Positions 61,139-64,000 of a stretch of DNA of 64,000 bases are shown piece after piece (position 1 is the first letter of the stretch; every line of letters begins with the position of its first letter). This DNA comes from JAXLWB01 sp046328715. Lineage in GTDB: Bacteria > Chloroflexota > Anaerolineae > Caldilineales > Caldilineaceae. The stretch is from contig JAXLWB010000015.1 of NCBI GenBank assembly GCA_046328715.1, positions 139,126-203,125 of the forward strand, read 5' to 3'. The position numbers and the translations under genes were made by a program. The notes beneath the pieces were generated by a model. The model ran no database searches, was not told the DNA's origin, and saw only the letters and a program-made list of their open reading frames with translations.

Positions 61139-61969
61139 TTACTTACGCACAGCAACTACTTCCAAATAGGTTGAATCGACCTGGGTTGCGCCATTGTTCG
61201 AACGATTGTGGGCCGACCAGAGCGCCTCCAGGTCGCTGCGCAATGCTTGCTGGGCCTCGGGGCCGAGCGTGGCAAAGGCACGTTGGGTAGGTCCATACCA
61301 GGCACGGAAGTACTCGACGGTGGCCGCAGCATCGAACGGATAGTTAAAGGTAATGGTGCGCTCCGTGTAGCGTACGTCAGCCACTTGATCGCCAAAGCGA
61401 TCTTTCACCGCCTCCGCTTTGCCCCATAAAATCGGCGAAGGGATGCCCTGTGCAGGCGGCACATGTTTGCCCATAATCTTGAACATCTGCCCGATAAAGC
61501 CATCAGGCGTCCAGTTGGCCATGGCAATGCGTCCCCCAGAGCGGCAAACTCGCGCCAGTTCAGAAGCTGTCTTTTCAGGGCGTGGCGCAAACATCGCACC
61601 AAACATCGTCACGACTGCATCAAAGCTGCCATTTGCATAAGGCATTTGCTCGGCGTCTCCCTCTTCAAACTGAACATTGAGCTTTTCAGCCTGCGCCCAG
61701 GCTTTCGCTTGTTCCACTAAGTTAGGGGCAATGTCAATGCCTGTGACCGAAGCGCCCTTGCGTGCGGCTGGAATGGCGAGGTTGCCTGTACCACATGCCA
61801 CATCCAGCACCTTATCGTTGCGTTTGAAGTTGAGACGCTCGATAAATTCGGCGGCCCCTGGCTCGTAGCCCTTGGCGATCTTGCCAAAATCACCGGTCGT
61901 CCAGGTCATTTTGGTACGGGCGGTCATGGGATCGATTTCAACTGCTGGGGGCATGGTTAAAGTTGTCAT
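61139..61969 (-). CDS. Class I SAM-dependent methyltransferase (UbiE/Methyltransf_11-like)
   Basis: 276 residues. Motif I VLDVACGTGNLAIPAARKGA, motif II/post I GIDIAPNLVEQAKAWAQAE, motif III FEEGDAEQMPYANGSFDAV, then AMFAPRPEKTASELARVCRSG. The C-terminal substrate domain (RYTERTITFNYPFDAAATVE, YFRAWYGPTQRAFATLG) is present, unlike in the truncated copy at 39638. Substrate unknown. The promoter carries the shared 20-bp site and S-box copy 5. Confidence 0.93.
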   Translation of the reverse strand: MTTLTMPPAVEIDPMTARTKMTWTTGDFGKIAKGYEPGAAEFIERLNFKRNDKVLDVACGTGNLAIPAARKGASVTGIDIAPNLVEQAKAWAQAEKLNVQFEEGDAEQMPYANGSFDAVVTMFGAMFAPRPEKTASELARVCRSGGRIAMANWTPDGFIGQMFKIMGKHVPPAQGIPSPILWGKAEAVKDRFGDQVADVRYTERTITFNYPFDAAATVEYFRAWYGPTQRAFATLGPEAQQALRSDLEALWSAHNRSNNGATQVDSTYLEVVAVRK

Positions 61970-62107
61970 GGTTCTATTTCCTTGTTATTGAGTGGCTATC
62001 TGAAAAGCACACCTGCCACGTGTGCTCTGGTCGCGGACCTATCAGACGGGTTCTGAGAGATACTAAGACCAACGTTTATACCTCGTTATTCAATCTTTAC
62101 ACTCCAG

Positions 62108-62127
62108 CGTCACAAAAGTGTCACAAG
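62108..62127. promoter_or_regulatory. Shared 20-bp site CGTCACAAAAGTGTCACAAG, copy 2
   Basis: Identical to 39615-39634. Lies 139 bp upstream of the methyltransferase start and 50 bp from S-box copy 5. Confidence 0.5.
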
Positions 62128-62177
62128 GTGCAAGCAATTTTTACTGATAGCGACAGCATAGCAGGCGGTTGGGGTGG

Positions 62178-62218
62178 ATGTCACCACACTTTGGGATGGT
62201 GAAGGAGTGGTATTGGAG
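62178..62218 (+). promoter_or_regulatory. S-box copy 5, upstream of the methyltransferase
   Basis: ATGTCACCACACTTTGGGAT..., both halves intact (CACCA 62182-62186, TGGTG 62197-62201), followed by GAGTGGTATTGG. Preceded, as in copy 1, by GCGACAGCATAGCAGGCGGT, showing that the two regions share ancestry beyond the box. Confidence 0.65.
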
Positions 62219-62282
62219 AGGGTTTGCTGTTTCCCGGGTAAATTGAAATCGGGCGAGGTAGTGGCTCAGGAAGTCACTGATG

Positions 62283-62430
62283 GTAGGTGCGTGTTTCCAA
62301 ACCGCACAACCGCTGGTTTGGGATCGACCGACAGACCAGCGGTTGCGAACCGCCTTTACACAACTCCGCTGGCGTTCTTTGGTTGGAACGCCTTACCTTG
62401 ATGTCGATGGGTTTGGAAACACATACCTAC
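62283..62430. repeat. R3-type multi-hairpin repeat
   Basis: Outer arms GTAGGTGCGTGTTTCCAAAC / GTTTGGAAACACATACCTAC; inside are two further stems, CAACCGCTGGT (62307) / ACCAGCGGTTG (62335) and GGCGTTC / GAACGCC (62371-62392). Relates to the single R3 hairpin at 56869 by the TTTCC(T/A)A and GGTAGG words. Between the methyltransferase promoter and the end of the BtrH-like gene. Confidence 0.65.
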
Positions 62431-62443
62431 GAAGGCATTCAAT

Positions 62444-63646
62444 CTACACCATCGCCTGCTTCAACTCATTTATTGCGTTGAATTCAATGTCGTGAATCTT
62501 CTGCACATGGTCAGCAATGTTCAGGCGCAGCTCGATGACTTCGGCGTGGCTCAGAGGAAAATCATTGCTGACGTGTGTCTTGATGGTACGTAGTCGTTCG
62601 TTGCGCGCTTGGAGGCGACTTGTGTCTGCGCCTCGGTTGAGGAATGCCTGATAGCTGTTCCACATCACCTCCCGTGCCTCTTTGAGCAGTCCCACCGAAT
62701 CGGGGAGCAAGGCGCAGGCGAGTTCATTCCAGGTACGACCAGCACTGCGGAATTGGGTCGCAATCCCGGTTAAGGCTGGCTTTTGCAGAATGATGGCAGC
62801 CTCGTCCAGAAAATCGGCAAACATGTGACGTTCAGCCTGACCCTCTTTTCCATCGATCATAATTGAGCGGTAGGTCGTGATCAGCCCTTCATAGAGTTTG
62901 ACACCTCGGGGAAACTCCTTTTCCCAACTCAGCCGCGCTGTAGGTTTGGTGAGCATCTCAATCCAGCGTTGGTAGGCGGCAAAGCCGAAGTTATCTTTGC
63001 TACCTTTGGGTGGCTTTTCGGTGTAGAGTTTGATGCAATCATCGATGCCCAAGTGGACAGCAGAGGCCAGTTTGTCGAAGCCGGGAAGATCGAGGGTAAC
63101 GATGCGGTAATCAGTCTTTTTCACTTTGCCACGGGCAAGGGCGAGTTGTGGGGTGGTGATCTCAAGCGGTACACGCGCCCGGTCAGCCAACTTCACACGA
63201 TCCTGTGTAGGTTCGTAGCTGTAGACCACGTGTGGATACATGTGCCAATAGCCCTCTAGCTGATAAAGGGCGCTGTAGGGCATCGAGCAGACATCGGCCC
63301 AGACAATCGGCACTGCGCCATCTTCCAGCGTCTGCGTGAGATTGGTCACCGCTTTGTCGGTCTTTGTTGTCTGTTTGATCTCCTGAACGATGCCCAGACG
63401 TGAAAGCAACCGATCCCACGGGTCAAAAGTGTTGCGGGTGAGAATCACCACATGAGGATCGTAGCCTTCGTAGGCAAAGGAGAAATAGCCCATCACTGCC
63501 CCGCCCGAGATGCCCATCAGTAGCGCTTCGCTGATTGGTTGGCCCGTGTGTGGCGCCTTTATCCCCTGGTAATCGAGTGCATTGCGGATTGATCCTGTCT
63601 CCCAATGTAAGCCATCAAATTGAGTGTAGTTAGGCAACGTTGGCAT
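62444..63646 (-). CDS. BtrH_N / DUF4872 domain protein
   Basis: 400 residues from MPTLPNYTQFDGLHWETGSI with AGGGA upstream; ten more residues are possible. Residues ~10-145 fit the butirosin BtrH N-terminal domain (HWETGSIRNALDYQG, SEALLMGISGGAVMGYFSFAY), although the usual catalytic Cys of C-H-x-E is replaced here: the motif reads LHWET. The rest is DUF4872-like helical. BtrH proteins act as acyltransferases via a Cys; without it this protein may be a non-catalytic or altered member. No antibiotic cluster is adjacent. Confidence 0.82.
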   Translation of the reverse strand: MPTLPNYTQFDGLHWETGSIRNALDYQGIKAPHTGQPISEALLMGISGGAVMGYFSFAYEGYDPHVVILTRNTFDPWDRLLSRLGIVQEIKQTTKTDKAVTNLTQTLEDGAVPIVWADVCSMPYSALYQLEGYWHMYPHVVYSYEPTQDRVKLADRARVPLEITTPQLALARGKVKKTDYRIVTLDLPGFDKLASAVHLGIDDCIKLYTEKPPKGSKDNFGFAAYQRWIEMLTKPTARLSWEKEFPRGVKLYEGLITTYRSIMIDGKEGQAERHMFADFLDEAAIILQKPALTGIATQFRSAGRTWNELACALLPDSVGLLKEAREVMWNSYQAFLNRGADTSRLQARNERLRTIKTHVSNDFPLSHAEVIELRLNIADHVQKIHDIEFNAINELKQAMV

Positions 63647-63784
63647 AAACTGTTTCCCTTTCCATGTTTTGGACATGGAGTTCAGTCTAGACGCTCCAAG
63701 CTCCTGATATTCGATGGCGCTACTCTAGCAGAAAACGGGTGCCCAGTGTGAAAAGAGGGACATACTCTTCAAGGTGAGAGTGCG

Positions 63785-64000
63785 CTAGCCTCTCGATGCG
63801 TGCGGCAACCAGCTCAACGAAGCATCACTCTCACCCAAGGGTCGATACTCAAGGCCGATCGGTTCGCTGTAACCTAAACGCTCAATCGTCGCAAAGATCG
63901 CCGGGTAGTTGATCTCACCTGTGCCAGGCTGATGACGACCAGGCACGTCAGAAATCTGGATGTGACCGATGTAAGGGAAATATTGGATCAGTGCGTTGAT
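63785..64000 (-). CDS. hyi: Hydroxypyruvate isomerase (Hyi/OtnI family), C-terminal part
   Basis: Only the last 71 residues are in the window; the gene continues to the right. The frame reads from the edge without stops to TAG at 63785. GHIQISDVPGRHQPGTGEIN followed by GLEYRPLGES is the hallmark C-terminus of hydroxypyruvate isomerase and the related OtnI isomerases (xylose-isomerase-like TIM barrel with a metal-binding Glu). Converts hydroxypyruvate to tartronate semialdehyde, or an erythrulose-phosphate-type sugar in OtnI. Fits with the GarR-family reductase at 15022. Confidence 0.9.
   Translation of the reverse strand: MNALIQYFPYIGHIQISDVPGRHQPGTGEINYPAIFATIERLGYSEPIGLEYRPLGESDASLSWLPHASRG

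Noticed and set aside
60897..61290. Opposed short frames after regulator 3, considered as a transposase remnant
   Set aside because: No DDE or other transposase motif could be recognised; left as plain spacer.
1..64000. tRNA, rRNA, CRISPR arrays, prophage
   Set aside because: No cloverleaf, rRNA signature, regularly spaced direct repeats or phage structural genes were seen by eye; a tRNAscan/CRISPR search would settle it.

Overview
The window looks like a chromosomal piece of a Chloroflexota bacterium (Anaerolineae/Caldilineae-like). This is inferred from content only: LuxR/NB-ARC/TPR regulators with an N-terminal HTH, giant multi-membrane proteins with repeated C-terminal beta-domains, DUF4058, DUF6632, lipoproteins with Ala/Pro/Glu-rich linkers, and spacers packed with long hairpins. 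About 48 genes are supported. I saw no rRNA, tRNA, CRISPR array, prophage or autonomous insertion sequence.

Region 1 (1-18.9 kb) is mainly catabolism and uptake. Two related membrane proteins (the first cut by the window edge) precede a minus-strand cluster: amidohydrolase, PaaK-type acyl-CoA ligase, class II ketose-bisphosphate aldolase, an exported lectin-like protein and a DUF1537 four-carbon acid-sugar kinase. Facing it is a plus-strand set: YtcJ-type amidohydrolase, an oligopeptide-type ABC importer lacking its ATPases, an amidase, a GarR/HIBADH-type dehydrogenase and a DUF4058 protein. The kinase, the dehydrogenase and the hydroxypyruvate isomerase at the far right edge (63785-64000) are families that recur in acid-sugar (threonate/erythronate/glyoxylate) pathways.

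Region 2 (16.7-30.4 kb) is a BMP-type nucleoside ABC importer (lipoprotein, double ATPase, two permeases) followed by a DUF5678/retropepsin pair and an MtaD-like deaminase. Two paralogous membrane proteins of about 1,050 residues sit between the ATPase and the permeases.

Region 3 (31-35.3 kb) holds miaB with an unusual in-frame insertion, then a PadR / permease-prefix-VOC fusion / MFS cassette driven by a clear promoter with a palindromic operator in its spacer.

Region 4 (35.5-63.6 kb) is accessory. It has two paralogous ~1,000-residue secreted coiled-coil proteins, a GNAT-transmembrane-beta-helix fusion, three paralogous LuxR/NB-ARC/TPR regulators, an intact and a truncated copy of one methyltransferase, and small detoxification- or envelope-type genes (rhodanese, DinB, DUF3455, LmbE, DUF6632), a PLP decarboxylase and a BtrH_N/DUF4872 protein.

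The most interesting signals lie between genes. (i) A ~41-bp element (CACCA-N10-TGGTG core, then TGG) occurs five times, three of them 110-140 bp upstream of the three LuxR-type regulators, one beside each methyltransferase copy and one upstream of the decarboxylase. (ii) There are three families of palindromic, MITE-like repeats. (iii) Many spacers carry hairpins built from short repeated words, and a similar sequence appears inside miaB. (iv) A C-terminal (I/E)(Y/F)LP(L/F)V(R/G)R tail is shared by three otherwise unrelated exported proteins.
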